DNA of 11,229 nucleotides from NCBI GenBank assembly GCA_040265115.1, contig JBDQGZ010000059.1:1-11229 (forward strand), in the 5' to 3' direction. The first letter of the stretch is position 1. Each line of letters starts with the position of its first letter. A program made the position numbers and the translations under genes. The stretch comes from M55B157 sp040265115. GTDB lineage: Bacteria; Actinomycetota; Actinomycetes; S36-B12. Shown here in pieces: positions 4,368-11,229 of the stretch. The notes beneath the pieces were generated by a model, which had not been told where the DNA came from, ran no database searches, and was given only the letters and a program-made list of their open reading frames with translations.

Positions 4368-6281
4368 ATGACCACAGGCTCGGAGAAGGACACCGTCACC
4401 CTCGGCCATGTCGTGATCCGGCTCGCCGGAGACTCCGGCGACGGCATGCAGTTGACGGGGGATCGATTCACCTCTGAGACCGCCGGTCTCGGCAATGATC
4501 TATCGACCCTTCCCGACTTCCCCGCAGAGATCCGAGCTCCGGCTGGAACGCTTCCCGGAGTCTCGGCCTTCCAGTTGCACTTCGCCGATCACGACATCAT
4601 GACACCCGGTGATCGTCCCGATGTCCTCGTTGCCATGAATCCCGCCGCCCTCAAGGCGAACATCGCGGCCCTTCGACCAGGTGGCGATCTGCTGGTCAAC
4701 ACCGATGAGTTCACCTCGCGGAACCTCGCCAAAGTCGGCTACGACACTAATCCACTCGACGGCGACGATCTCGATGCCTACCGGGTCCACCCCATCCCCT
4801 TGACTTCGATGACCGTCGAGGCGCTGTCCGCCTTCGACATCACGAAGAAGGAGGCGGAGAGAGCGAAGAACATGTTCGCTCTCGGCCTGCTGTGCTGGTT
4901 GTATAGCCGGCCCACCGAAGGCACCTTGACGTTCCTGAAGTCCAAGTTCTCCGCAAAACCAGAGATCCTTGCGGCGAACATCGCCGCTTTCGAGGCGGGC
5001 TGGTCCTTCGGTGAGACAACTGAGGACTTCTCGGTGAGATACGAGGTCAAGCCTGCGCCCATGGGCGCGGGGACCTACCGCAACATTTCCGGCAACCTCG
5101 CGCTGTCCTACGGACTCATCGCCGCCGGGGTCCAGTCCGGACTCACGATCTTCCTTGGCAGCTACCCCATCACCCCAGCGTCGGACATCCTGCACGAGTT
5201 GAGCAAGCACAAGACCTTCGGCGTCACGACCTTCCAGGCCGAGGACGAGATCGCTGGGATCGGCGCTGCACTCGGCGCCGCCTACGCCGGGTCGCTCGGG
5301 GTGACCACCACCTCCGGTCCCGGCATCGCTCTGAAGTCCGAGACCATCGGGCTCGCCGTCTCCCTGGAACTCCCCCTCGTCATCGTCGACGTACAGCGGG
5401 GTGGGCCGTCCACGGGATTGCCGACGAAGACCGAGCAGTCCGATCTTCTCCAGGCGATGTTCGGACGCAACGGTGAGGCGCCGGTCCCGATTGTGGCCCC
5501 ATGCTCACCCGGCGACTGCTTCGACATCGCGGTCGAGGCAGCCCGGATCGCCGTGACTTACCGCACCCCGGTGTTCATTCTGTCTGACGGATACCTCGCC
5601 AACGGCTCCGAGCCGTGGCGCATCCCCGATGTCGATGGCCTGCCGGTCATCGATCCTGCCTTCGCGACCGAGCCCAATCACGGCGTCGATACCGAGCATC
5701 CGGAATTCTGGCCGTACGTGCGTGACGCCGACACCCTTGCGCGCCCCTGGGCGGTCCCCGGGACGCCGGGTCTGGAGCACCGCATCGGAGGGCTGGAGAA
5801 GGCCGATGGATCGGGAGCGATTTCCTACGATCCGGAGAACCACGACCGGATGGTGCGGTTGCGGCAGGCCAAGGTCGACGCGATCGCTCGCACGATCCCC
5901 GAACTCGAGGTCGACGATCCCGACGGCAACGCACGGGTGCTCGTCCTCGGGTGGGGATCGACCTACGGCCCGATCGGTGCGGCCTGCCGGAAAGTCCGCG
6001 ACGCCGGCCACTCCGTGGCACAGGCCCATCTGCGCCACTTAAACCCGATGCCCGCGAACACCGAGCAGGTGCTGAAGGCATACGACAAGGTCATCGTCCC
6101 CGAGATGAACCTGGGTCAACTCGCCCTGCTCCTACGAGGTCGGTACCTCGTCGACTGCCTCGGCTACAACCAGGTGCGCGGCCTGCCCTTCACCTCGGAT
6201 GAGATCGCCGAGACGGTGACCGATGTCATCGCCCACCTCGACGCTGCCACTCCCCCGGTTCGATCTTCTGAGGATCAGTGA
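4368..6281 (+). CDS. korA: 2-oxoacid:ferredoxin oxidoreductase, alpha subunit (gamma-alpha fusion)
   Basis: This is a 637-aa large subunit of a CoA-dependent 2-oxoacid:ferredoxin oxidoreductase. With KorB it probably converts 2-oxoglutarate and CoA to succinyl-CoA and CO2 while reducing ferredoxin, feeding or reversing the TCA cycle in the cytoplasm. The N-terminal gamma domain (about 14-210) has RLAGDSGDGMQLTG and a FPAEIRAPAGT segment. The alpha pyrimidine-binding domain (about 240-430) has GSYPITPASD (264-273), the TFQAEDEIAG turn (E292) and TSGPG. Domain II follows to the C-terminus. The gamma-alpha fusion and a separate beta subunit, with no 8Fe ferredoxin-type delta subunit, match the two-subunit KorAB of mycobacteria. 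The choice of 2-oxoglutarate over other 2-oxoacids rests on this resemblance. ATG 4368 lacks a Shine-Dalgarno but follows TAGCGT by 7 nt, so it is probably leaderless. It heads korA-korB-rarD and is divergent from nuoB-nuoC-nuoI. Confidence 0.93.
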   Translation: MTTGSEKDTVTLGHVVIRLAGDSGDGMQLTGDRFTSETAGLGNDLSTLPDFPAEIRAPAGTLPGVSAFQLHFADHDIMTPGDRPDVLVAMNPAALKANIAALRPGGDLLVNTDEFTSRNLAKVGYDTNPLDGDDLDAYRVHPIPLTSMTVEALSAFDITKKEAERAKNMFALGLLCWLYSRPTEGTLTFLKSKFSAKPEILAANIAAFEAGWSFGETTEDFSVRYEVKPAPMGAGTYRNISGNLALSYGLIAAGVQSGLTIFLGSYPITPASDILHELSKHKTFGVTTFQAEDEIAGIGAALGAAYAGSLGVTTTSGPGIALKSETIGLAVSLELPLVIVDVQRGGPSTGLPTKTEQSDLLQAMFGRNGEAPVPIVAPCSPGDCFDIAVEAARIAVTYRTPVFILSDGYLANGSEPWRIPDVDGLPVIDPAFATEPNHGVDTEHPEFWPYVRDADTLARPWAVPGTPGLEHRIGGLEKADGSGAISYDPENHDRMVRLRQAKVDAIARTIPELEVDDPDGNARVLVLGWGSTYGPIGAACRKVRDAGHSVAQAHLRHLNPMPANTEQVLKAYDKVIVPEMNLGQLALLLRGRYLVDCLGYNQVRGLPFTSDEIAETVTDVIAHLDAATPPVRSSEDQ

Positions 6282-6294
6282 GGTCACGATCACG

Positions 6295-7362
6295 ATGAAT
6301 GCCACTCCCACACCATCGGCCTTTCCCGCTCTCGACCTGGTCCCCAAGGCCCATGAGCCACAGAAGGCGAAGGACTTCAAGAGCGACCAGGAGGTCCGCT
6401 GGTGCCCGGGATGCGGCGACTACGCGATCCTCGCGGCTGTCCAGGGCTTCCTACCCGAATTGGGACTCCGCAAGGAGAACATCGTGTTCGTTTCGGGGAT
6501 CGGCTGCTCATCGCGATTCCCCTACTACATGAACACCTACGGCGTTCATTCGATCCACGGGCGCGCACCCGCTATCGCCACCGGCGTTGCGGTGTCGCGC
6601 CCGGATCTGTCGGTCTGGGTCGTCACCGGAGATGGTGACGCGCTCTCCATCGGCGGCAACCACCTCATCCACGCTCTGCGGCGCAATGTCAACCTCAAGA
6701 TCCTGCTGTTCAACAATCGGATCTACGGCCTGACCAAGGGCCAGTACTCCCCCACCTCCGAGACCGGCAAGATCACGAAGTCGACTCCCCTGGGCTCTCT
6801 CGATTACTCCTTCAACCCGGTGTCCGTCGCCCTCGGAGCAGAGGCAACTTTCGTCGCCCGAACGATCGATTCCGACCGCGCCCATCTCACGTCGGTCCTA
6901 CGCGCGGCAGCCGCACACGAAGGAACAGCTCTGGTCGAGATCTATCAGAACTGCAATATCTTCAACGACCATGCGTGGGAGCCCCTCAAAGCCGGGGACA
7001 CGCGCGACGACATGCTGATCCGACTCGAGCACGGACAACCGATCCGATTCGGTGCCGACGAGAACAAGGTCGTCATTCGACAGGACGACGGGCATGTCGC
7101 CGTCGTCGATGCCGCAGACGTCCCGGAGGACCGCGTGTTAAACCACGATGCCCACGCCGATGATCCCGGGCTCGCCTTCGCCCTGTCGCGCCTGTCCGAT
7201 CCGCACACGCTCGCCGACACTCCCATCGGGGTCTTCCGCCATGTCTCCCGCCCCTCCTACGACCGGATGGCCCGGGAGCAGATCGAAGCCGTGCGTGCGA
7301 GCAAGGGACCCGGTGACCTCGCGACTCTGCTCGCGGGCTCGGATACCTGGACCGTCTCCTGA
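6295..7362 (+). CDS. korB: 2-oxoacid:ferredoxin oxidoreductase, beta subunit
   Basis: This is the 355-aa TPP- and [4Fe-4S]-binding subunit partnering KorA; it holds the thiamine cofactor and passes electrons to ferredoxin. Numbered from ATG 6295, the cluster ligands appear complete: WCPGCG (C37, C40), GIGCSS (C71) and QNCNIF (C220). The TPP/Mg motif is TGDGDALSIGG (111-121) followed by NNRIYGLTKGQYSPTS. HGRAPAIATG (88-97) is also typical. The C-terminal extension after about residue 230 is usual for the KorB type. The frame is open to an ATG at 6223 inside korA, but the 24 extra residues do not resemble the family. GAGG (6280-6283) overlapping the korA stop precedes ATG 6295 by 11 nt, which suggests coupled translation. 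The stop overlaps the proposed CTG start of rarD. Confidence 0.93.
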   Translation: MNATPTPSAFPALDLVPKAHEPQKAKDFKSDQEVRWCPGCGDYAILAAVQGFLPELGLRKENIVFVSGIGCSSRFPYYMNTYGVHSIHGRAPAIATGVAVSRPDLSVWVVTGDGDALSIGGNHLIHALRRNVNLKILLFNNRIYGLTKGQYSPTSETGKITKSTPLGSLDYSFNPVSVALGAEATFVARTIDSDRAHLTSVLRAAAAHEGTALVEIYQNCNIFNDHAWEPLKAGDTRDDMLIRLEHGQPIRFGADENKVVIRQDDGHVAVVDAADVPEDRVLNHDAHADDPGLAFALSRLSDPHTLADTPIGVFRHVSRPSYDRMAREQIEAVRASKGPGDLATLLAGSDTWTVS

Positions 7363-8294
7363 GCACACCCGGGCACTCGTCGTCCACCCTGTGGCGCGGG
7401 CTCGGCTTCGCCGGGATCGCCTACGGGTTGTGGGGTGCCACCCCGCTGTACTTCTCGCTGCTCGACGCCGCCTCGCCCATCGAGATCGTCGCCCACCGAG
7501 TGATCTGGTCGCTGGTGTTTCTCATCGGCATCATCCTCGTGACGCGAGGCTGGGACTCAACCCTGGCCGTCTTCAAGTCCCGACGCTCCGTTCTCCTCCT
7601 CAGTCTGGCGTCCGTGGCGATCACGGTGAATTGGACGACGTTCATTTACGCCATCAGCACTGACCAGGTCGTGGAGTCCTCCCTCGGGTACTTCATTAAT
7701 CCCCTTGTCAGCGTCAGTCTGGGGGTCCTCGTTCTGCGCGAGAGGTTACGCCTGGGGCAATGGACCGCCGTCTCGATTGCGGCCATGGGGGTTATCACGA
7801 TTGGAATCGGTTCCGGTGCCGCACCGATCATCGGCCTGATGCTTGCGTTCTCCTTCGGTTCGTACGGACTACTGAAGAAGCTGGCCGGTATCGACGCAAT
7901 CCCCAGCCTTACCGTCGAGACCGCGATGCTATTCCCCTTAGCCATCGCCGTCCTTGCTTACGCTGAAGTCAGCGGATCGGCGGCCTTCATCGTCGATGGC
8001 CTCGGCTTCTCGATCCTGCTGATGCTGCTCGGACCGTTCACGGCGATCCCGCTCTTGGCATATGTCGCCGCGGCCAACAGGCTGCCCCTCAGCACTCTGG
8101 GGCTCGCCCAGTACGTCACCCCGACCGTACTGTTCATCTTTGGCATCACGATCTTCTCCGAGAGTGTGCAGCCACTGGAGTGGATCGGCTTCGGGCTTAT
8201 TTGGTTGGCGCTGGCGTTGTTTTCTGTCGACCTCCTTCGACACTCTCGGCGCCCCTCGGTACTGGACACACTCGAGGTCGCAGAACCAACCTGA
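7359..8294 (+). CDS. rarD: RarD-like EamA-family membrane transporter
   Basis: This is an inner-membrane protein of the DMT/EamA superfamily, RarD branch, with about ten hydrophobic segments in two EamA repeats. The substrate is unknown; the historical name refers to chloramphenicol sensitivity. RarD hallmarks are YGLWGATPLYF in the first helix, VNWTTFIYAIS (about 90-100), SLGYFINPLVSVSLG followed by RERL (about 108-130), LAYVAAANRLPLSTLGLAQYVTPT and FIFGITIFSE. No ATG, GTG or TTG in frame gives a full first helix. The first such codon is TTG 7428, which would delete half of it. A CTG at 7359 gives a 311-aa protein beginning (M)STPGHSSSTLWRGLGF and makes a 4-bp CTGA overlap with the korB stop, so it is my preferred start. 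A weak GGA lies 7 nt upstream. A sequencing error or remote frameshift is the alternative. The gene is co-oriented with korAB, probably co-transcribed, with no obvious functional link. Confidence 0.85.
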   Translation: MSTPGHSSSTLWRGLGFAGIAYGLWGATPLYFSLLDAASPIEIVAHRVIWSLVFLIGIILVTRGWDSTLAVFKSRRSVLLLSLASVAITVNWTTFIYAISTDQVVESSLGYFINPLVSVSLGVLVLRERLRLGQWTAVSIAAMGVITIGIGSGAAPIIGLMLAFSFGSYGLLKKLAGIDAIPSLTVETAMLFPLAIAVLAYAEVSGSAAFIVDGLGFSILLMLLGPFTAIPLLAYVAAANRLPLSTLGLAQYVTPTVLFIFGITIFSESVQPLEWIGFGLIWLALALFSVDLLRHSRRPSVLDTLEVAEPT

Positions 8295-8324
8295 GGTACG
8301 AGCAGGCGAAGACGGTCCCTTTCC

Positions 8325-8330
8325 TAGGAT
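8325..8330 (+). promoter_or_regulatory. Probable -10 box of a leaderless acyl-CoA dehydrogenase promoter
   Basis: TAGGAT fits TANNNT and lies in the 42-bp gap after rarD, ending 6 nt before the GTG start at 8337. No Shine-Dalgarno sequence is placed for that GTG, so the transcript probably begins at the start codon. The same arrangement is seen at korA. No -35 is evident. Confidence 0.5.
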
Positions 8331-8336
8331 GAGTCC

Positions 8337-9515
8337 GTGCCCGATGCCTACGCTGAGACCAGCAGGACCGACCTGCGCCGACTCGTCACCGATTTCACGA
8401 CCGAGCGCATCGTCCCCTACCTCGAGGAGTGGGAGGAGCGGGGCCAACTTCCCCGGGAACTCCACCGGGAAGCCGCCGAGATCGGTCTCCTCGGCATCGG
8501 ATTCCCCGACTCCCTCGGTGGCAGCGGCGGGGACCTGATCGACGTGGTCGTTATGACCGAGGCGATGCTCGAGGCCGGCGCGAGCGGCGGAGTGATCTCC
8601 GCACTGTTCACCCACGGCATCAGCCTTCCCCACGTTATCGATGAGCATGACCGTCGACTCCTTGCCGGTGACGTTGCCGGAGCTGACCACCTCGCCGAGA
8701 CCATCATCCGACCGACTCTGGCGGGCGAAATGATCTGCTCCCTGGGGGTCACCGAGCCCGACGGCGGCTCGGATGTCGCACGGCTGCGTACGAAGGCCGA
8801 GAGGAGCGGTGATGAATGGTCGGTGACCGGCGCCAAGACCTTCATCACCTCGGGAGTCCGGGCGGACCGGGTGGTCACCGCAGTGCGCACGCCGGAATCC
8901 GGTGAGGGTGCCGCGGGGATCACGCTGATGGTCCTCGACCCGACGTCCCCGGGATACGCACCACCGCGCGCCCTGGCGAAGATGGGCTGGTGGTGCTCAG
9001 ACACGGCCGAGTTGTCCTTCGACGCGGTGCCGGTGAGCGACCGCGATGTACTCGGTCTCGGCGAAGGATTCGGCTCCCTCGCCCGACACTTCGTCACGGA
9101 ACGGGTGTCGATCGCCGTCACCGCATATGCCACGGCTCAACGCTCCCTCGATCTTGCCCTCAGCTGGGCGCGCGACCGCGAGACCTTCGGCCGTCCGCTG
9201 ATCACCCGCCAGACCATCCGTCACACGCTGGTCGACATGCATCGGCGGACCGAGGTTGCGCGCACCTACACCCGCACAATCGCCGCACGTCACGCCGACG
9301 GTGAGCAACTCGCGGTAGAAGCCGCCCTGGCGAAGCAGACCGCGGTCGAGGCCGCAGAGTTTGTCGTCGATCGAGCCGTCCAGATCCATGGCGGCATGGG
9401 CTACATGCGAGAGATGGAGATCGAGCGGCACTATCGCGACGTTCGCGTCCTCGGGATCGGCGGCGGGGCAACCGAGGTGATGACCGATCTCGTCGCCCGC
9501 CTCCTCGGCTATTGA
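8337..9515 (+). CDS. Acyl-CoA dehydrogenase, isovaleryl/long-chain type
   Basis: This is a 392-aa soluble FAD-dependent acyl-CoA dehydrogenase that introduces a 2,3-double bond into an acyl-CoA and reduces ETF. Domain order is the N-terminal helices (1-130), the beta domain with SLGVTEPDGGSD (135-146) and GAKTFITSG (165-173), and the C-terminal helices with DRETFGRPL (280-288) and QIHGGMGY (349-356). At the usual base position it has LGIGGGATEV rather than a YEGT-type Glu. The likely base is instead E255 in HFVTERVSIA, matching the shifted Glu of isovaleryl-CoA and long-chain acyl-CoA dehydrogenases. That points to a branched or long acyl substrate, but no specific substrate can be named. The start is GTG 8337, preceded by TAGGAT and no Shine-Dalgarno, so it is probably leaderless. 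The 3' end is 5 nt from the convergent polyprenyl synthase. Confidence 0.92.
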   Translation: MPDAYAETSRTDLRRLVTDFTTERIVPYLEEWEERGQLPRELHREAAEIGLLGIGFPDSLGGSGGDLIDVVVMTEAMLEAGASGGVISALFTHGISLPHVIDEHDRRLLAGDVAGADHLAETIIRPTLAGEMICSLGVTEPDGGSDVARLRTKAERSGDEWSVTGAKTFITSGVRADRVVTAVRTPESGEGAAGITLMVLDPTSPGYAPPRALAKMGWWCSDTAELSFDAVPVSDRDVLGLGEGFGSLARHFVTERVSIAVTAYATAQRSLDLALSWARDRETFGRPLITRQTIRHTLVDMHRRTEVARTYTRTIAARHADGEQLAVEAALAKQTAVEAAEFVVDRAVQIHGGMGYMREMEIERHYRDVRVLGIGGGATEVMTDLVARLLGY

Positions 9516-9520
9516 GGTTG

Positions 9521-10519
9521 TCAGCCAGTGCGTTCCACGACGTAGTCACACAACGCCGCCAGGGCCTCAGTCGTCGATCCAGCGGGCAGCGCGGCTAATT
9601 CGCGGCGGGCCCGGTCCGCCCACGCATGTGCCTCGATTCTGGCCTCCGCGAGTGCTGGATGGGCGCGCAAGCGAGCAAGTACCTCAGCGTGCTCGGCATC
9701 ATCGACGATGGGGCGCACGAGGGCATCACTGAGCACAGAGTCATCACCGACCCGTAGCGCCATCAATCCCGCCAGGGTGGGCACACCCTCACGCAGATCG
9801 GTGCCCGGTGTCTTGCCAGACTGCTCGCTATCACTGGAGATGTCGACCAGATCATCGGCAAGCTGGAAGGCCACACCAATCGCTTCACCGAAGCGCGTCA
9901 GGGTCTCCACCACCTCCTCGCTCGCACCCGACAGCATGGCGCCGAATCGACATGAGGTGGCGATCAAGGAGCCCGTCTTGTCCGCAAGAACGGTCAGATG
10001 GTGGGAGACGGGATCGATTCCATCGGCGGGCCCCACCGTCTCGCGAATCTGCCCAGTGCACAGCCGCTCGAAGGTTCGCGCCTGGATCCGCACCGCTTCG
10101 GGGCCGAGATCGGCCAGGATGTCCGAGGCTCGCGCGAAGAGGAAATCACCGGTGAGAATTGCCACGGTGTTGTCCCAGCGCGCATTCGCCGATCGAGCTC
10201 CCCGCCGCAGTTCGGCCTCGTCCATCACGTCATCGTGATAAAGCGTGGCGAGATGTGTCAGTTCGACGACGACCGCTGCCGGCACGACTCCTGGCGCCTC
10301 TGGATCTCCGTAGCGAGCCGAGAGCAACACCAGTAGAGGGCGAAAGCGCTTTCCCCCGGCATCTACGAGGTGCCGGGAAGCTTCGGTGACGAAGGGGTAA
10401 TCGCTGCGCACCGAGTCACGTAAGTGCTTCTCCACCGCCTCCATTCCCCGGTCGAGGTCCTCCGCGAGCGCAGGATCGACCCCCAGGCTGGCCATGCTGC
10501 CTCGTAGCTGCGGGCTCAC
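9521..10519 (-). CDS. Polyprenyl (long-chain trans-prenyl) diphosphate synthase
   Basis: This is a 332-aa all-helical trans-isoprenyl diphosphate synthase that condenses isopentenyl diphosphate onto an allylic primer. Here it probably makes the menaquinone side chain. Motifs are GGKRFRP (55-61), the first Asp-rich motif DDVMD (96-100) followed by LRRG, KTG (181-183), FQLADDLVD with the second Asp-rich motif (222-226), and GTDLREG (239-245). The fifth residue before the first DDxxD is Ala rather than an aromatic, which in this family permits long products; the exact length (C35-C50) cannot be read. The start GTG 10519 has AGGAG (10531-10527) 7 nt upstream. It is the next gene after nuoN on the same strand with a 42-nt gap, so probably co-transcribed with the nuo operon, and linked to it functionally by supplying quinone. 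Confidence 0.93.
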   Translation of the reverse strand: MSPQLRGSMASLGVDPALAEDLDRGMEAVEKHLRDSVRSDYPFVTEASRHLVDAGGKRFRPLLVLLSARYGDPEAPGVVPAAVVVELTHLATLYHDDVMDEAELRRGARSANARWDNTVAILTGDFLFARASDILADLGPEAVRIQARTFERLCTGQIRETVGPADGIDPVSHHLTVLADKTGSLIATSCRFGAMLSGASEEVVETLTRFGEAIGVAFQLADDLVDISSDSEQSGKTPGTDLREGVPTLAGLMALRVGDDSVLSDALVRPIVDDAEHAEVLARLRAHPALAEARIEAHAWADRARRELAALPAGSTTEALAALCDYVVERTG

Positions 10520-10540
10520 CCGTGAGCTCCTCTCGGTTCG

Positions 10541-10558
10541 CGTCGATGTGATTCGACG
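10541..10558 (-). other. Intercistronic hairpin between nuoN and the polyprenyl synthase
   Basis: On the minus strand CGTCGA, ATCACA, TCGACG is a perfect 6-bp stem with a 6-nt loop. It begins 3 nt after the nuoN stop (TAG, 10564-10562) and ends 9 nt before the AGGAG of the next gene. No U-tract follows, so it is not a standard terminator. It could protect nuo mRNA 3' ends or reduce downstream expression. Confidence 0.35.
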
Positions 10559-10561
10559 GTA

Positions 10562-11229
10562 CTACCGGAGGAACACATCGGCGCGCTCGACAAGGTCGAG
10601 CACCGGTTGCGGCAAGACACCGAGGACGACGGTCACTGCCGCAGCAATGGAAATCGCCAACGTGGTCCAGGCGGAGGGCACCGCCACCGAGGGAGCATCC
10701 TCAGCCGGATCGGTGAAGTACATGAGCACGATGACCCGGATGTAGAAGAACGCGGCAATGATGCTGGCCACGACACCGACGATGACTAGCGGTGTCGCAT
10801 CGCTGATGATCGCCGCCTCGAAGACCGTGAACTTTCCGATGAAACCGCTGGTGAGCGGGATTCCGGCGAAGGAGAGCAAGAACAGGGCGAACGCCGCAGC
10901 AAGCCAGGGCGAACGGCGACCCAGACCAGCCCAGCGCGACAGATGGGTCGCTTCGCCACCACTGTTGTCACGGACGAGGCTAATCACCCCGAAGGCACCA
11001 AGGGTGGCGAACCCGTATGCGGCGAGGTAGAACATCACGGAAGCGACACCCTCCGGATTAGTTGCGATGACACCCACCAGGATGAAGCCCGCCTGGGCGA
11101 TCGAGGAGTAGGCCAGCATCCGCTTGATGTCGGTCTGCGTGATCGCCACGATCGACCCCAGCAGCATGGTCGCGATCGCGATGACCCACAGCGCCGGCTG
11201 CCAGTCCCAGCGATTGCCCCCGAAGGCGA
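10562..11229 (-). CDS. nuoN: NADH-quinone oxidoreductase subunit N (5' part outside window)
   Basis: This is the C-terminal 221 residues of NuoN, one of the antiporter-like proton-pumping membrane subunits of complex I. The frame continues through the right edge, so the start and roughly the first half are not visible. Family features are MLLGSIVAITQTDIKRMLAYSSIAQAGF (an antiporter-fold helix with its conserved Lys-Arg), GFIGKF with the conserved TM-helix Lys, and FFYIRVIVLMYF near the end. At least six hydrophobic segments follow one another. The protein ends FLR and stops at TAG 10564-10562. Followed by a polyprenyl diphosphate synthase, it looks like the last gene of the main nuo operon. 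NuoL/NuoM are less likely because of the IKRMLAYSSIAQ wording and the short C-terminus. Confidence 0.92.
   Translation of the reverse strand, partial: AFGGNRWDWQPALWVIAIATMLLGSIVAITQTDIKRMLAYSSIAQAGFILVGVIATNPEGVASVMFYLAAYGFATLGAFGVISLVRDNSGGEATHLSRWAGLGRRSPWLAAAFALFLLSFAGIPLTSGFIGKFTVFEAAIISDATPLVIVGVVASIIAAFFYIRVIVLMYFTDPAEDAPSVAVPSAWTTLAISIAAAVTVVLGVLPQPVLDLVERADVFLR

Noticed and set aside
4500..5210. 236-codon open frame on the minus strand inside korA
   Set aside because: It is opposite well-conserved KorA gamma and alpha domains, with no family features; a GC-skewed codon-position shadow.
6223..6294. Upstream ATG of the korB frame at 6223
   Set aside because: It would overlap korA by 59 bp and add 24 residues unlike KorB N-termini; ATG 6295 with GAGG on the korA stop is better.
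1..11229. Mobile elements, CRISPR arrays, toxin-antitoxin or defence genes
   Set aside because: Every sizeable open frame is accounted for by housekeeping-type metabolic genes. No transposase, integrase, regularly spaced repeats or composition shift was seen.

Overview
The window is a gene-dense chromosomal segment of a high-GC bacterium (about 60-65% GC by eye). It is almost certainly an actinomycete (Actinomycetota). This rests on the protein flavour (ACAD10/11-FadE2-like dehydrogenase, gamma-alpha fused KorA with KorB, nuoN followed by a polyprenyl synthetase), on frequent GTG starts, and on apparently leaderless genes preceded by a TANNNT -10 box. A finer placement is not supported. No mobile element, CRISPR array, prophage or rRNA is visible, and no stretch over 300 bases lacks a gene.

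Layout, left to right. A short-chain dehydrogenase (+, 116-1045) overlaps tail to tail by 10 bp with an ACAD10/11-type acyl-CoA dehydrogenase (-, 1036-2262). A tRNA-Tyr(GTA) (-, 2318-2403) lies just upstream of that dehydrogenase. It is divergent from yajQ (+, 2495-2995), and both may share one symmetric -10 element (2427-2434). yajQ ends 1 nt from the end of a compact three-gene operon on the minus strand, nuoB-nuoC-nuoI (4294 down to 2997). Divergent from this operon, across about 73 bp, is korA-korB (+, 4368-7362), a two-subunit 2-oxoacid (probably 2-oxoglutarate):ferredoxin oxidoreductase. It is followed without a gap by rarD (+), whose best N-terminus needs a CTG start. A second acyl-CoA dehydrogenase of the isovaleryl/long-chain type (+, 8337-9515) converges with a long-chain polyprenyl diphosphate synthase (-, 9521-10519). 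Upstream of the synthase lies the 3' part of nuoN (-, running off the right edge).

How the genes fit together. The right side looks like the end of a standard respiratory complex I operon plus an enzyme for a quinone tail. The centre couples a ferredoxin-reducing 2-oxoacid oxidoreductase to a minimal set of complex I peripheral-arm subunits (N2-type, 30 kDa-type and 2x[4Fe-4S]) that has no nuoD, nuoH or NADH-oxidising subunits beside it. My reading, an inference, is a trimmed second nuo cluster kept as an electron-transfer module that may pass KorAB-derived ferredoxin electrons to a quinone reductase assembled with subunits encoded elsewhere. From memory, Streptomyces has a comparable neighbourhood (nuoA-N, polyprenyl synthetase, korAB, a larger partial second nuo cluster), so the reduction to B-C-I is the most interesting feature here.

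Other points worth attention: a likely CTG start for rarD; a near-perfect 18-bp tandem duplication exactly at the yajQ/nuoI junction that supplies the nuoI stop codon; a Rex-like GTGAAC-N3-TTCAC palindrome ahead of the ACAD10/11-type gene; and hairpins next to the tRNA 5' end and over the yajQ ribosome-binding site.
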